DNA of 64,000 nt from Streptomyces cylindrosporus. Its GTDB lineage: Bacteria; Actinomycetota; Actinomycetes; Streptomycetales; Streptomycetaceae. The notes beneath the pieces were generated by a model, which saw nothing but the letters and a program-made list of their open reading frames with translations, made no database searches and had not been told where the DNA came from. Every line of letters starts with the position of its first letter. Positions within the stretch are counted from its first letter, which is position 1. The translations under genes and the position numbers were made by a program. Below are positions 35,455 to 44,089 of the stretch, piece after piece. The stretch is from the NCBI RefSeq assembly GCF_022698165.1, contig NZ_JALDAY010000007.1, positions 558,001 to 622,000 of the forward strand. The letters are read 5' to 3'.

Positions 35455-36396
35455 CTACGCCTTCTCGGAACCGCCGAGCGCGGTCAGCTGGTGTTGCAGG
35501 AACGCGCCCGACCAGGCCATCAGGTCCGCGGGCACGTAGTAGCCCTTCTCGTCGTTGATGGCGTCCCAGTGGGCGGCCACGTCCTCGACGGTGGCGGCGC
35601 CGCCCTCGTGGGCGTACCCCTCGGTCGAGGCGATGAAGAGGCGGGCGAAGCGGCCCGCGCCGGCCGTGTAGATCTCGCCGCTGACCGGGCAGCTCTCGTG
35701 GGCGAGGTAGGCCACCATCGGCGCCACCGCGTCGGAGGGCATGTACGGCATGCCGGGGGCGGCCTCCGCGGGCTCCTCCTCGGGGCCGCCGCCCATCCGG
35801 GTCATGGCGGCCGGCGCGATCAGGTTGACCTTGATGTTGTGCGGCGCACCGGCCAGCTTCGCGCTGCGCGCCATGCCCACCGTGCCGGCCTTGGCCGCCG
35901 CGTACGACAGGTTGTTGTCCATGCCGAACATGCCGCTGGAGGTGGTGTGCACGATCCGTCCGTACCGCTGCTCCACGAAGTGCGGCCAGGCCGCGCGCAT
36001 CGTGTTGAAGGAGCCGAGCAGGTGCACCGCGAGGTGGCGCTCCAGGTTCTCCGCGTCGATGTCGGGCAGGCCCGCGTACCGGATGATCCCGGCGTTGTTG
36101 ACGAGGATGTCGATGCGGCCGAAGTTCTCGATGGCGGTGTCGACGATGGCCTGGCCGCCGGCCGGCGTGGAGACGTCGTGGGTGTCGGCGACGGCCGTAC
36201 CGCCCGCCGCGGTGATCAGGTCGACGACCTTCTGCGCGGGGCCGGCGTCCGAACCGTCGCCCTCCATGGATCCGCCCAGGTCGTTGACGACGACCTGCGC
36301 GCCCCGCTCCGCCAGGAGACGGGCATGGGCCCGGCCGATTCCGCGGCCCGCGCCGGTGACGACCGCTACGCGTCCTTCGAAGCTGAACTCGCTCAT
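35455..36396 (-). CDS. SDR dehydrogenase, MFE-2/17-beta-HSD4-like
   Basis: A 313-residue short-chain dehydrogenase. The cofactor motif is VVTGAGRGIGRAHA, then VVVNDLGGSMEGDGSD, a stretch typical of the (3R)-hydroxyacyl-CoA dehydrogenase part of multifunctional enzyme type 2. NNAGI and the catalytic YAAAKAG are present. Extra C-terminal residues beyond about 250 also fit that subfamily. It probably oxidises a hydroxyacyl-CoA or a hydroxyl on a ring. ATG 36396 has AGGAG 6 bases upstream. It is the last gene of the minus-strand operon starting at 40459. Confidence 0.9.
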   Translation of the reverse strand: MSEFSFEGRVAVVTGAGRGIGRAHARLLAERGAQVVVNDLGGSMEGDGSDAGPAQKVVDLITAAGGTAVADTHDVSTPAGGQAIVDTAIENFGRIDILVNNAGIIRYAGLPDIDAENLERHLAVHLLGSFNTMRAAWPHFVEQRYGRIVHTTSSGMFGMDNNLSYAAAKAGTVGMARSAKLAGAPHNIKVNLIAPAAMTRMGGGPEEEPAEAAPGMPYMPSDAVAPMVAYLAHESCPVSGEIYTAGAGRFARLFIASTEGYAHEGGAATVEDVAAHWDAINDEKGYYVPADLMAWSGAFLQHQLTALGGSEKA

Positions 36397-36478
36397 GCCT
36401 GACTCCTGTTGTACTGCGGATGCGGGTGCCGGCCCCGCCCTGTCGGGCGGGACCGGCCGTGGAGAGGTGGTTGTCCGG

Positions 36479-37714
36479 CTACCAGGTGACCGGCAGCTCG
36501 GGGATGGCGAAGGCGAGCGCGTCGGCCGGGCGGAACGCCAGTTCGTCACGGTCGACGGCGAGCCGGAGGGTGGGCACGCGACGGTAGAGGGTGCCGTAGA
36601 CGACCTGGAGCTCGATCCGGGCCAGCTGCTGGCCGAGGCACTGGTGGATGCCCCAGCCGAACGCGTGGTGGTGGGTCGCCTTGCGGGTCAGGTCGAGCTT
36701 CTCGGGCTCCGGGAACGCCTCCGGGTCCCAGTTGCCGGCGGGCAGCGGGACGATGATGCCGTCGCCCCTCTTGATCTGCACGCCCTCGAACTCGAAGTCC
36801 TCAGCGGCGATACGGCGCTGGCCGAACTGCGCGATGGTCAGATAGCGCAGGATCTCCTCGACCGCGTTCTGGGCGTCCTTGGTGTCGTCGATCTCGCGCA
36901 GCCGAGCGAGCTCGTCGGGGTTCTCCAGCAGCAGCGCGGTGCCCATGGTGATCATGCTGGCGCTTGTCTCGTGACCGGCGATCAGCAGGATCATGGACAG
37001 CAGGGTGGCCTCGGGGAGGGTGAGGTCGCCGTCCTTGATCCGGGCGGCGAAGTCCGAGAGCACGTCCTCCTCCGGCTCCTCCATCTTCTTCTGGAGCAGC
37101 CTGGCGAGATAGCCGCCGAGCGCCTCGTTCGCCGCGTTCTGCTCCTCGGTCGTCTTGTCGCTCCGCGTGGCCAGGCCCGCGTGCTCCTGGAAGAACTCGT
37201 GGTCCTCGTAAGGCACTCCGAGCAGTGCGCAGATCATCAGCGAGGGCAGCGGCAGCGACAGCGAGGTGACCAGGTCCGCGGGCTTGGGGCCGTCGAGCAT
37301 CTTGTCGATGAGCTCGTCGGTGAACTGCTGGATCTTCGGCCGCAGCGCCTCCATCCGGGGGCGGGTGAAGGGCCGGGTCATCATGCGGCGGATCCGGGTG
37401 TGGTCGGCGCCGTCGGCGTTGAAGATGGTCAGCGGGTGGAGGTGAGCGGTGTCCGCCATGGGCTTGTTCGGATACGGGAAGCCCGGCTGCTTGTCGTCGG
37501 AGCTGACCCGGGGGTCGGAAAGGATCGCGCGCTGCGCGGCATGGCCGGTGACCAGCCAGTGGTCGCTGCCGTCCCAGATCCGGGCCCGGGAGACGGGAGC
37601 CGTCTCGTTCAGGGCGCGCAGCTTGGGCGGCGGGGCGAACGGGCACTTGGGGTCCCGGTCGTCCTGGTAGTGGTAGATCTGCTCGTCGGGGGCGAGGGTG
37701 TCTGCCTCGGCCAT
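36479..37714 (-). CDS. Cytochrome P450
   Basis: A 411-residue soluble class I P450. The I-helix motif is AGHETSAS, the K-helix ExxR is EEILRY, and the haem loop FGWGIHQCLGQQLA contains the thiolate ligand C359. ATG 37714 follows GGAGG. A ferredoxin and FAD reductase are encoded right upstream in the same operon, giving a full electron chain NAD(P)H to reductase to ferredoxin to P450. It probably hydroxylates an unactivated carbon of the substrate, creating the alcohol that SDRs oxidise and the BVMO then attacks. The CYP family cannot be assigned without alignment. Confidence 0.95.
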   Translation of the reverse strand: MAEADTLAPDEQIYHYQDDRDPKCPFAPPPKLRALNETAPVSRARIWDGSDHWLVTGHAAQRAILSDPRVSSDDKQPGFPYPNKPMADTAHLHPLTIFNADGADHTRIRRMMTRPFTRPRMEALRPKIQQFTDELIDKMLDGPKPADLVTSLSLPLPSLMICALLGVPYEDHEFFQEHAGLATRSDKTTEEQNAANEALGGYLARLLQKKMEEPEEDVLSDFAARIKDGDLTLPEATLLSMILLIAGHETSASMITMGTALLLENPDELARLREIDDTKDAQNAVEEILRYLTIAQFGQRRIAAEDFEFEGVQIKRGDGIIVPLPAGNWDPEAFPEPEKLDLTRKATHHHAFGWGIHQCLGQQLARIELQVVYGTLYRRVPTLRLAVDRDELAFRPADALAFAIPELPVTW

Positions 37715-37773
37715 GGGGGTTCCTCCGGTGGTGGGGGTGGGGGAGAACGCGGGAAAGTTCAGGGGGTCGGGGG

Positions 37774-37968
37774 CTATTCCTCGATGCGGATGGCCAGCGC
37801 GGGGCACACCGCGGCAGCGGTCCGCACGTCGTCGGCCAGGTCGTCCGAGGGGTTCTCGTCGAGCAGGACGACGATGCCGTCCTCCTCACGCTGGTCGAAC
37901 ACGTCCATGGCGGCGTTCACGCACTGTCCTGCGGCGACGCACTTCTCCTCGTCGACGACAACCTTCAT
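37774..37968 (-). CDS. [3Fe-4S]-type ferredoxin for P450
   Basis: A 64-residue acidic ferredoxin. The cluster ligands are C10, C16 and C55 (KCVAAGQC, then VCPAL); the position of the usual second cysteine is Ala13, which implies a [3Fe-4S] cluster. It lies between the reductase gene (19-bp gap) and the P450 gene (59-bp gap) and is their obvious electron shuttle. Confidence 0.93.
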   Translation of the reverse strand: MKVVVDEEKCVAAGQCVNAAMDVFDQREEDGIVVLLDENPSDDLADDVRTAAAVCPALAIRIEE

Positions 37969-37987
37969 GGGGATCTCTCCTGATCGT

Positions 37988-39193
37988 TCAGTGGGTGGGG
38001 GCGGGAGCGTCGAGACCGTCGACGATCTCCTGACGGCGCAGGCGGGCCTGCTTGGGCATGTTCCAGCCGAGAACGCCGGTGACCCGGCCCTCGCTGCGGT
38101 ACCGGGCGACGAACCGACGGGCCGTCAGATCGCCTTCCACGACGTCGACTTCGGCGTCGGCCGGCAGAAAGCCGTGGACCTGGAGCTTGGCGTCGTACTG
38201 ATCGGTCCAGAAGTACGGCACCGGCGTGTACGGCCGCCCCTCGCCGAGGATCTCCGCGGCGACCGCCATGGCCTGCTCGGTGGCGTTGGTGCGGTTCTCC
38301 AGCCGGACCAGCCGGCCGAGGCCCTCGTGGTGCCAGCGGGCCACGTCGCCGACGGCGTAGATCCCCTCCTCCGCCCGGCAACGGGAGTCGCACACCACGC
38401 CGTTGTCGAGCTCCAGGCCGCTGTCGGCGAGCCACTCCGTCGCCGGGATCGCGCCGATCGCCACGACCACCACGTCGGCCGGCAGCACCTCGTCCGTGGC
38501 CAGCCGGACGCCGGTGACCCGGCCGCCCTCGCCGGTGAGGCCCACGACACCGGTGCCGAGCCTGAGCTTCACCCCGCGCTCGGTGTGCAGTTCGGCCAGG
38601 ACGCCGGAGACCAGTGGGCCCACCTGAAGCGCCATCGGCGCCGCCAGGGGTCCGGTCAGGGTGACGTCCAGGCCGAGCGTGCGGGCGGTGGCCGCGATCT
38701 CGGAGCCGAGCACGCCCTCGCCGACGACGACCAGCCGTGAGCCGGCCAGCAGGTCCCCGCGCAGGGCCAGGCAGTCGTCCAGCGTGCGCAGCACGTGCAC
38801 ACCGGCCAGGTCCTGCTGCCCGGGCAGCTGCCGGGGGCGCACCCCGGTGGCGATGACGATCGCGTCCGCCGGCAGCTCACGGCCGGACTCGGTACGGACG
38901 CTCCGCCCGACGACGTCCAGGGCGACCGCCGGATCGCCGAACACGAACTCCGCGTCCAGCGCCGCCAGCACGTCCCGGGTGCGCAGCGCGGCCCGCTCCG
39001 GTTCCCAGGCCCCGGAGAGCACCTGCTTGGACAGGGGCGGCCGGTCGTAGGGGGCGTGCGGTTCGTCGCCGAGCACCGTGATCGGGCCCGCATGGCCCTT
39101 GCGGCGCAGCGCCTCCACGGTGGTCAGTCCGGACGCGGAGGCGCCCACTACCAGGACGCGGGCGGGGCCTCCGGCGTCGTCGTCGATGCTCAT
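37988..39193 (-). CDS. NAD(P)H-dependent ferredoxin reductase (FAD)
   Basis: A 401-residue flavoprotein of the putidaredoxin-reductase/rubredoxin-reductase type. FAD motif: VLVVGASASGLTTVEALRRKGH (GxSxSG variant of GxGxxG). Central motif: IVIATGVRPRQLP. NAD motif: LVVVGEGVLGSEIAATARTLG. C-terminal FAD contact: GIYAVGDVARW. It passes electrons from NAD(P)H to the ferredoxin encoded 19 bp downstream. ATG start at 39193. Confidence 0.94.
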   Translation of the reverse strand: MSIDDDAGGPARVLVVGASASGLTTVEALRRKGHAGPITVLGDEPHAPYDRPPLSKQVLSGAWEPERAALRTRDVLAALDAEFVFGDPAVALDVVGRSVRTESGRELPADAIVIATGVRPRQLPGQQDLAGVHVLRTLDDCLALRGDLLAGSRLVVVGEGVLGSEIAATARTLGLDVTLTGPLAAPMALQVGPLVSGVLAELHTERGVKLRLGTGVVGLTGEGGRVTGVRLATDEVLPADVVVVAIGAIPATEWLADSGLELDNGVVCDSRCRAEEGIYAVGDVARWHHEGLGRLVRLENRTNATEQAMAVAAEILGEGRPYTPVPYFWTDQYDAKLQVHGFLPADAEVDVVEGDLTARRFVARYRSEGRVTGVLGWNMPKQARLRRQEIVDGLDAPAPTH

Positions 39194-39247
39194 TCGGTGC
39201 TCCAGTGCAGCGTTTCGTGCGGTCTCCGGTGCGGAAAAGCCGGCTGA

Positions 39248-39988
39248 TCAGTAGACGTAGCGCCCGCCGTTGACCCCGAAGGTCTGGCCGGTCACGTAAC
39301 CCGCCTCCTCCGAGACGAGGTAGGCGACCGCGTGGGCCACGTCCTCGGGGCTGCCGGCCCGCTTCATCGGCATCGTCGCCGCGGCCGCCTCCACGTCGAT
39401 GGGGCCCTGGCGGACCAGCGGGGTGTCGATGAACCCCGGCGGGACGTGGTTGACGGTGATCCCCTTCTCGATGTACTCGACCGCGAGCGCGCGGGTCAGG
39501 GCGATCACACCGCCCTTGGAGGAGGCGTAGTGCGCCATGGCCGGTGCGCCGGTCTGGGCGGACGAGGAGGAGATGTTGACGATCCGGCCCCAGCCCGCCT
39601 CGACCATGTCGGGGATGAGCTCCCGGGTGACCAGGAACGGGCCCTTGAGGTTGATCGCGATCATGCGGTCCCAGGAGGCCTCGCTGATGCTGGTGAAGGG
39701 CTCGTAGGCGGTCGTACCGGCGTTGTTGACCAGGATGGTGACCGGCCCGAGTTCCTCGCGGGTGCGTGCCGCGGACCGGGCGACGGCCTCGGCGTCGGCG
39801 GCGTCACCGCCCACCGCGACCGCCGTGCCGCCGGCCGCCTGGATCTCGGCGGCGGCCTTCTCGGCGCCCTCGGTGTTCAGGTCCCAGACCGCCACCGCGG
39901 CCCCCTTGGCCGCGAGGACGGTCGCGATCCCGCGGCCTATCCCCCGGGCACCGCCGGTGACGACGGCGACCTTTCCCTGAAGTGACAT
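39248..39988 (-). CDS. SDR dehydrogenase, FabG-like
   Basis: A 246-residue classical SDR. TGGARGIGRGIA binds the cofactor, NNAGTTAYEPF follows, catalytic Ser is in ISSSSAQTG and Tyr-Lys in YASSKGG, and the C-terminus is GQTFGVNGGRYVY. An aspartate in VWDLNTEG after strand 2 favours NAD(H). In this operon it is the best candidate to oxidise the P450-made alcohol to the ketone for Baeyer-Villiger attack. Confidence 0.92.
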   Translation of the reverse strand: MSLQGKVAVVTGGARGIGRGIATVLAAKGAAVAVWDLNTEGAEKAAAEIQAAGGTAVAVGGDAADAEAVARSAARTREELGPVTILVNNAGTTAYEPFTSISEASWDRMIAINLKGPFLVTRELIPDMVEAGWGRIVNISSSSAQTGAPAMAHYASSKGGVIALTRALAVEYIEKGITVNHVPPGFIDTPLVRQGPIDVEAAAATMPMKRAGSPEDVAHAVAYLVSEEAGYVTGQTFGVNGGRYVY

Positions 39989-40063
39989 ACGTGCTCCTTG
40001 TGTACGTGCTGTGGGATGCCGGCGGCAGGCGAACCGCGCCGTCGGCGGGGCCTCGGGACCGGC

Positions 40064-40459
40064 CTAGGGCTCCAGCGCCTCGCGGGCGGCGGTGCGGGCC
40101 GCGACCGCCCGGGGGAAGCCCGCGTAACCGGCGGAGTGGTAGATGACCTCGGCGATCTCGTCCTGGGTCAGTCCGTTCGTGATGCCGATACGGACATGGG
40201 TCTTGAGCTCGGTCTCGGCTCCCAGGGCGATGAGGAGCGCGATCGTGACCAGGCTGCGATCGCGCGGACCGAGTCCCTCACGTGCCCACAGCGTTCCGAA
40301 GACGCTGGTCAGGCCGATGTCGACGAGATCCTCACCCAGGCGTCCGTCCCTGAGGTCGACATCGCCCTCGGGGAACACGCCAGGCATCAGGGCCCGCATG
40401 GCCTTCCAGCCCCTGGCCCGCAGATCGGCGGTTTCCTCGACGCCGTTCTTCTCGCTCAT
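40064..40459 (-). CDS. Gamma-carboxymuconolactone-decarboxylase-like protein (no redox CxxC)
   Basis: A 131-residue helical protein of the CMD family, PcaC-like in length. It has REGLGPRDRSLVTIALLIALG, ELKTHVRIGITNGLTQDEIAEVIYHSAGYAGFP, with conserved His residues but no Cys-x-x-Cys, so unlike the AhpD-like protein at 5947 it is not a hydroperoxidase. True PcaC decarboxylates a lactone acid; a role on a lactone or oxo-acid intermediate would fit this pathway but is inferred. It is the first gene of the P450 operon, behind operator S2. Confidence 0.88.
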   Translation of the reverse strand: MSEKNGVEETADLRARGWKAMRALMPGVFPEGDVDLRDGRLGEDLVDIGLTSVFGTLWAREGLGPRDRSLVTIALLIALGAETELKTHVRIGITNGLTQDEIAEVIYHSAGYAGFPRAVAARTAAREALEP

Positions 40460-40502
40460 GTCAGACTCCCGTCGCGCTTCTTCGCGTCCCTGGCGGGAAA
40501 TT

Positions 40503-40528
40503 TAGACCAGACGGTCGGTACAATCAAT
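40503..40528 (-). promoter_or_regulatory. Promoter and TetR-type operator S2 for the P450 operon
   Basis: Read on the minus strand: -35 TTGATT, a 17-bp spacer, -10 TAAATT. The spacer holds the palindrome TAGACC-AGAC-GGTCGG (plus strand 40503-40518). It matches S1 at 24 of 26 positions, including a run of 18 identical bases. It lies 44 bp upstream of the CMD-like gene start. Confidence 0.72.
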
Positions 40529-40591
40529 CTCTCGGGCGAGATTCACATCCATTGAACGAATCCGACCCCTCCTCTACTCTCAGCCTCATTA

Positions 40592-40609
40592 TTCGACTGA
40601 CCGGTCGAA
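40592..40609 (+). promoter_or_regulatory. TetR-type operator S3 in front of the BVMO gene
   Basis: An inverted repeat TTCGAC-N6-GTCGAA containing TCGACT-GACC-GGTCGA, a variant of the GACC-N4-GGTC site. It is 30 bp upstream of the monooxygenase start. Confidence 0.5.
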
Positions 40610-40639
40610 ACATCAAACCAGGCTCACGCGGGAGAGCAC

Positions 40640-42277
40640 ATGAGCGAAACGACGAAGACGGGCCCGGCGGACCAGGGCCTCGTGGACGTACTGGTCATCG
40701 GCGCCGGTGTCACCGGCATCTACCAGCTGTACCGGGCCCAGGAGGAGGGCTTCTCGGCGAAGCTCCTGGAAGCGGGCAGCGGCGTGGGCGGCACCTGGTA
40801 CTGGAACCGCTACCCCCAGGCGCGCTTCGACTCCGAGAGCTACACCTACGGCTACCTGTTCTCCAAGGAGCTGTGGGAGGAGTGGGAGTGGTCGGAGCAC
40901 TTCGCCGGCCAGCCGGAGATCGAGCGGTACTTCAACTACGTCGTCGACCGCTTCGACCTGCGTCGGCTCATCGACTTCGGCGCGAAGGTCTCCTCGGTCG
41001 TGTGGGACGAGACGGCCGCCGCCTGGACCGTGACCACCGAGGCCGGCACCGAGTACCGGGCCCGCCACGTCGTCGCGGCGACCGGCATCCTCTCCGTGCC
41101 GTTCGTGCCGGAGATCCCGGGCCGCGCGGACTTCCGCGGCGAGCAGCACCACACGGGCCGCTGGCCCAAGACCCCGGTGGACTTCACCGGCAAGCGCGTG
41201 GCCCAGATCGGCACCGGCTCCAGCGGTGTGCAGATCGTGCCCGCGATCGCCGACGACGTGGCGCACCTGACGGTGTACCAGAAGGTCGCCGACTGGCTCA
41301 CCCCGCTGAACAACCGGCCGATCACCGCCGAGGAACAGGCCGAGCTCAAGGGCAACTTCGAGTCCATCCGGGACACCCTCAACACCTCGCCCAGCGGCTT
41401 CCTGCACCAGATCACCATGCGCTCGGGCCTGGAGGACACCCCGGAGCAGCGCCAGGAGTTCTACGAGCAGAAGTGGAACAGCCCCGGCTTCACCAAGCTC
41501 TCCGAGCACTACTACGACATGACCACCAACCCCACGGTCAACGAGGAGTTCTGCGAGTTCATCGCGGGCAAGATCCGCTCGATCGTCAAGGACCCGGCGA
41601 CGGCCGAGAAGCTGATCCCCAAGGGCCACGGCTACGGCGGCCGCAGGCCCCCGTTCGGCACCGGCTACTACGAGGCGTACAACAAGCCGAACGTCGAGCT
41701 GGTCGACATCAACGAGACGCCGATCGTCCGCATCACCGAGACCGGGATCGAGACCTCCGAGGGCCACCAGGAGTTCGACATCATCATCTGGGCGACCGGC
41801 TACGACTTCGGCACCGGCGCGCTCAACCGCCTGGGCGTGCGGGGCCGGCAGGGTCGCGAGCTCAAGGAGTACTGGGCGGACGGCCCGTCCACCTACCTCG
41901 GGGTCGTGACCGCGGGCTTCCCCAACTTCTACTTCCCCGGCGGCCCGCACGGCGCCCTGGGCAACAACCCGCGCTACTCCGGCGACCAGGTCGACTATGT
42001 GATGGACCTGCTCGTCCACGCCCGCGACCACGGCCACGAGGTCGTCGCGGTCACGGACGCGGCCGAGCAGGAGTGGACCGACCTCGTCAACGGCAACGAG
42101 GCCCAGCTGTCCTTCCTCAAGAGCAGCTACTTCTACGGCGCCAACATCCCCGGCAAGGCCGTCAAGCAGCTGCTGAACCCCATGGGGCGGTACAAGCTCC
42201 AGGAGCTGATCCACGAGTCCGTCGAGAACGGCTTCCCGGCCTTCGAGTTCGCCAAGGCGGCGGAGCAGGAGGCCTGA
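40640..42277 (+). CDS. Baeyer-Villiger monooxygenase (CHMO-like, type I)
   Basis: A 545-residue FAD- and NADPH-dependent monooxygenase. FAD Rossmann motif GAGVTG (residues 21-26), then GVGGTWYWNRYPQARFDSESY; BVMO fingerprint F165-RGEQHHTGRW-P176; NADPH motif GTGSSG (191-196); late motif IIWATGYDFGTGA. The length is typical of cyclohexanone/cyclopentadecanone-type enzymes. It inserts oxygen next to a ketone to give an ester or lactone. ATG 40640 follows GGGAGAG. Divergent from the P450 operon, with shared operators between, so it probably acts on the oxidised P450 product. Confidence 0.96.
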   Translation: MSETTKTGPADQGLVDVLVIGAGVTGIYQLYRAQEEGFSAKLLEAGSGVGGTWYWNRYPQARFDSESYTYGYLFSKELWEEWEWSEHFAGQPEIERYFNYVVDRFDLRRLIDFGAKVSSVVWDETAAAWTVTTEAGTEYRARHVVAATGILSVPFVPEIPGRADFRGEQHHTGRWPKTPVDFTGKRVAQIGTGSSGVQIVPAIADDVAHLTVYQKVADWLTPLNNRPITAEEQAELKGNFESIRDTLNTSPSGFLHQITMRSGLEDTPEQRQEFYEQKWNSPGFTKLSEHYYDMTTNPTVNEEFCEFIAGKIRSIVKDPATAEKLIPKGHGYGGRRPPFGTGYYEAYNKPNVELVDINETPIVRITETGIETSEGHQEFDIIIWATGYDFGTGALNRLGVRGRQGRELKEYWADGPSTYLGVVTAGFPNFYFPGGPHGALGNNPRYSGDQVDYVMDLLVHARDHGHEVVAVTDAAEQEWTDLVNGNEAQLSFLKSSYFYGANIPGKAVKQLLNPMGRYKLQELIHESVENGFPAFEFAKAAEQEA

Positions 42278-42286
42278 GCAGGCGGA

Positions 42287-42322
42287 ACGCCGGTGCCGCC
42301 CGTGGATCGGGGGCACCGGCGT
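42287..42322 (+). terminator. Terminator between convergent BVMO and SnoaL-like genes
   Basis: An 11-bp perfect stem (ACGCCGGTGCC at 42287-42297 against 42312-42322) with a 14-base loop that can pair further (CCC with GGG). Confidence 0.7.
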
Positions 42323-42341
42323 CCGGTCGTTCGGGGCGCTG

Positions 42342-42734
42342 TCAGAGGAACTTCGTGACGCGCCGGCGGAACTTCCACTCGCCGTCCACCAGGACCGCCG
42401 TGTCCTCGTAGGTGCCGACGAGCTGGATGCCCCAGCCCTCCTCGCCGCGCGCGAAGAACACCAGGTTGCTGGTGGCCGTAACCTCCTCGCCGGGCTCGGA
42501 GGTGAGCACGGTGTTGCCGACGAGGTGCAGCTGCGGGGTCTGCGGCGAGAACTGCCCGTAGACCTTGCGAATGGTCTCGCGGCCCTCGAAGGTGTCCTGG
42601 CCCTCGATCTCGGCGACCCCGTCCTCGGTGAACAGGTCGGCGACGACGTCGGTGTTCCCGGCGTCGATGTTCTGGGCGTAGGTCGCGATGATCCTCTGGA
42701 CTCCGGCCAGGGCGGATTCGGCGGTGACGGTCAT
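42342..42734 (-). CDS. SnoaL/NTF2-like protein
   Basis: A 130-residue protein of the NTF2 fold: helical start RIIATYAQNIDAGNTDVVADLFTEDGVAEI, then a curved sheet ending WKFRRRVTKFL. The D/H pattern resembles the SnoaL_4 and scytalone-dehydratase-like group, whose members include isomerases, dehydratases and hydrolases, so it may isomerise or dehydrate a pathway intermediate. It is a single gene with operator S4 upstream. Confidence 0.86.
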   Translation of the reverse strand: MTVTAESALAGVQRIIATYAQNIDAGNTDVVADLFTEDGVAEIEGQDTFEGRETIRKVYGQFSPQTPQLHLVGNTVLTSEPGEEVTATSNLVFFARGEEGWGIQLVGTYEDTAVLVDGEWKFRRRVTKFL

Positions 42735-42819
42735 GGGTCTTGTCTCCCGGTGGGCTCGATGGGGTACGGCAGGGCGGGGTGCGGATCAGGTCTCGTAGAA
42801 GTTCCCGGTGGCAGGTGTT

Positions 42820-42835
42820 TCGACCAGTCAGTCTA
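42820..42835 (-). promoter_or_regulatory. TetR-type operator S4 upstream of the SnoaL-like gene
   Basis: TCGACC-AGTC-AGTCTA on the plus strand, reading TAGACT-GACT-GGTCGA on the minus strand. It fits the TAGACC-N4-GGTCTA pattern with one change in each arm's core. It lies 86 bp before the gene start. Confidence 0.5.
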
Positions 42836-42885
42836 TTGATTCCGGAGCGCAATATGAAGGCCCGAATGGAAAGCCGTCCGAGTTG

Positions 42886-42914
42886 TTGACCGCTCGGTAC
42901 ATTAGAAATAGCAT
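42886..42914 (+). promoter_or_regulatory. Promoter with TetR-type operator S5 for the PF04199 gene
   Basis: -35 TTGACC (42886-42891), 17-bp spacer, -10 TAGCAT (42909-42914). The operator TTGACC-GCTC-GGTACA covers the -35 and the first part of the spacer. Its 3' part CGGTACATTA is shared with S6, and the spacing is identical. Confidence 0.68.
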
Positions 42915-42962
42915 GCGGGCACGACCGTCGACGGGGACCGTCGTCCAAGGAGGAGTTCTATC

Positions 42963-44009
42963 GTGACGAAGCGTTGGAAGCAGCGGCCGCCCGGTTCGAC
43001 CTGGGGCGAGTGGGGCGACGACGACGAGCTGGGCCGCATCAACCTGCTGACGGCCGAGAAGGTGCTGCAGGGCGTGCGCGAGGTCGAGCACGGGGTCACC
43101 TTCAGCCTGAGCCTGCCGCTCGACTATCCGGGCGGCACGGCCCTCAACCAGCGCCGTTACCCGCCCATCCTGCGGCCCACCGAGGACCTCCAGCACAAGC
43201 AGGACGTCTTCTACAACGTCGTGGCCCGCGACCAGATCGATCCCGCCCTGATCGACGTCTGGTCCGACGACGTGGTGACCCTCTGGCTGCAGTACTCGAC
43301 CCAATGGGACTCCCTCGCCCACCAGGGCGCCGAGTTCGACGCCGACGGCGACGGCGAGGCGGAGCCCGTCTACTACAACGGTTACCGGCCCGGCGCGGAC
43401 GTGGTGGGTCCGCAGGAGGACGCCAAGGGCGACGGCAGCGGAAGCGTCAGCTTCGCCCGCCATCTCGGCCTGGAGCACATGGCGCAGCACGGCGTCCAGG
43501 GCCGGGGTGTCCTCATCGACATCGCCCACCACCTGGGCACCGGCTACCAGCCGGTGAGCTTCAGGCAGCTCCAGGAGATCATGGCCGCGGACAACGTGAC
43601 CGTGGAGCCCGGCGACATGGTCCTGCTGCACACCGGTTTCGCCACCCAGGTGCTCGCCTGGAACAAGAACCCGGACCCGGTGGCCATCCACCAGACCGCC
43701 GCCTACCTCGACGCGGACGACCCGGAGATCCTGAACTGGATCGCCGAGTCGCAGATGTCGGCGCTCATCGCGGACAACTACGCGGTCGAGGGCGTGGCCA
43801 CCACGAAGGCCCAGGGCCGCCACACCCTGCTCCCGATCCACCACCTGTGCCTGTTCAAGCTGGGCGTCCCGCTCGGCGAGCTGTGGTACCTGCACGACCT
43901 GGCGGCCTGGCTGCGCGAGCACGACCGCAGCCGCTTCCTGCTCACGGCTCCCCCGCTGAACCTGCCCGGCACCCAGGGCAGCCCGCTGACCCCGGTCGCG
44001 ACCGTCTGA
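42963..44009 (+). CDS. PF04199 'cyclase'-family metal-dependent hydrolase
   Basis: A 348-residue protein of the kynurenine-formamidase-like cyclase family. Metal-site region: LWLQYSTQWDSLAHQG, where WDSxxH replaces the usual HxGTHxD. Also FARHLGLEHMAQHGVQGRGVLIDIA and VEPGDMVLLHTGF, both typical. Members hydrolyse amides, esters and lactones; following a Baeyer-Villiger enzyme, ester or lactone hydrolysis is the natural guess. GTG 42963 follows AAGGAGGAG. Single gene between operator S5 and a terminator. Confidence 0.87.
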   Translation: MTKRWKQRPPGSTWGEWGDDDELGRINLLTAEKVLQGVREVEHGVTFSLSLPLDYPGGTALNQRRYPPILRPTEDLQHKQDVFYNVVARDQIDPALIDVWSDDVVTLWLQYSTQWDSLAHQGAEFDADGDGEAEPVYYNGYRPGADVVGPQEDAKGDGSGSVSFARHLGLEHMAQHGVQGRGVLIDIAHHLGTGYQPVSFRQLQEIMAADNVTVEPGDMVLLHTGFATQVLAWNKNPDPVAIHQTAAYLDADDPEILNWIAESQMSALIADNYAVEGVATTKAQGRHTLLPIHHLCLFKLGVPLGELWYLHDLAAWLREHDRSRFLLTAPPLNLPGTQGSPLTPVATV

Positions 44010-44032
44010 TCCACGGCCACGCTCGGAGACCA

Positions 44033-44077
44033 CGAAGGGGTGCTCCCCAGGAGGACGTCCTGGGGAGCACCCTTTCG
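44033..44077 (+). terminator. Strong bidirectional terminator
   Basis: A near-perfect 20-bp stem (44033-44052 against 44058-44077, one G-T wobble) with loop GGACG, between the convergent cyclase and E1 genes; T-runs flank both sides. Confidence 0.85.
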
Positions 44078-44089
44078 TCATGTCGGCGT

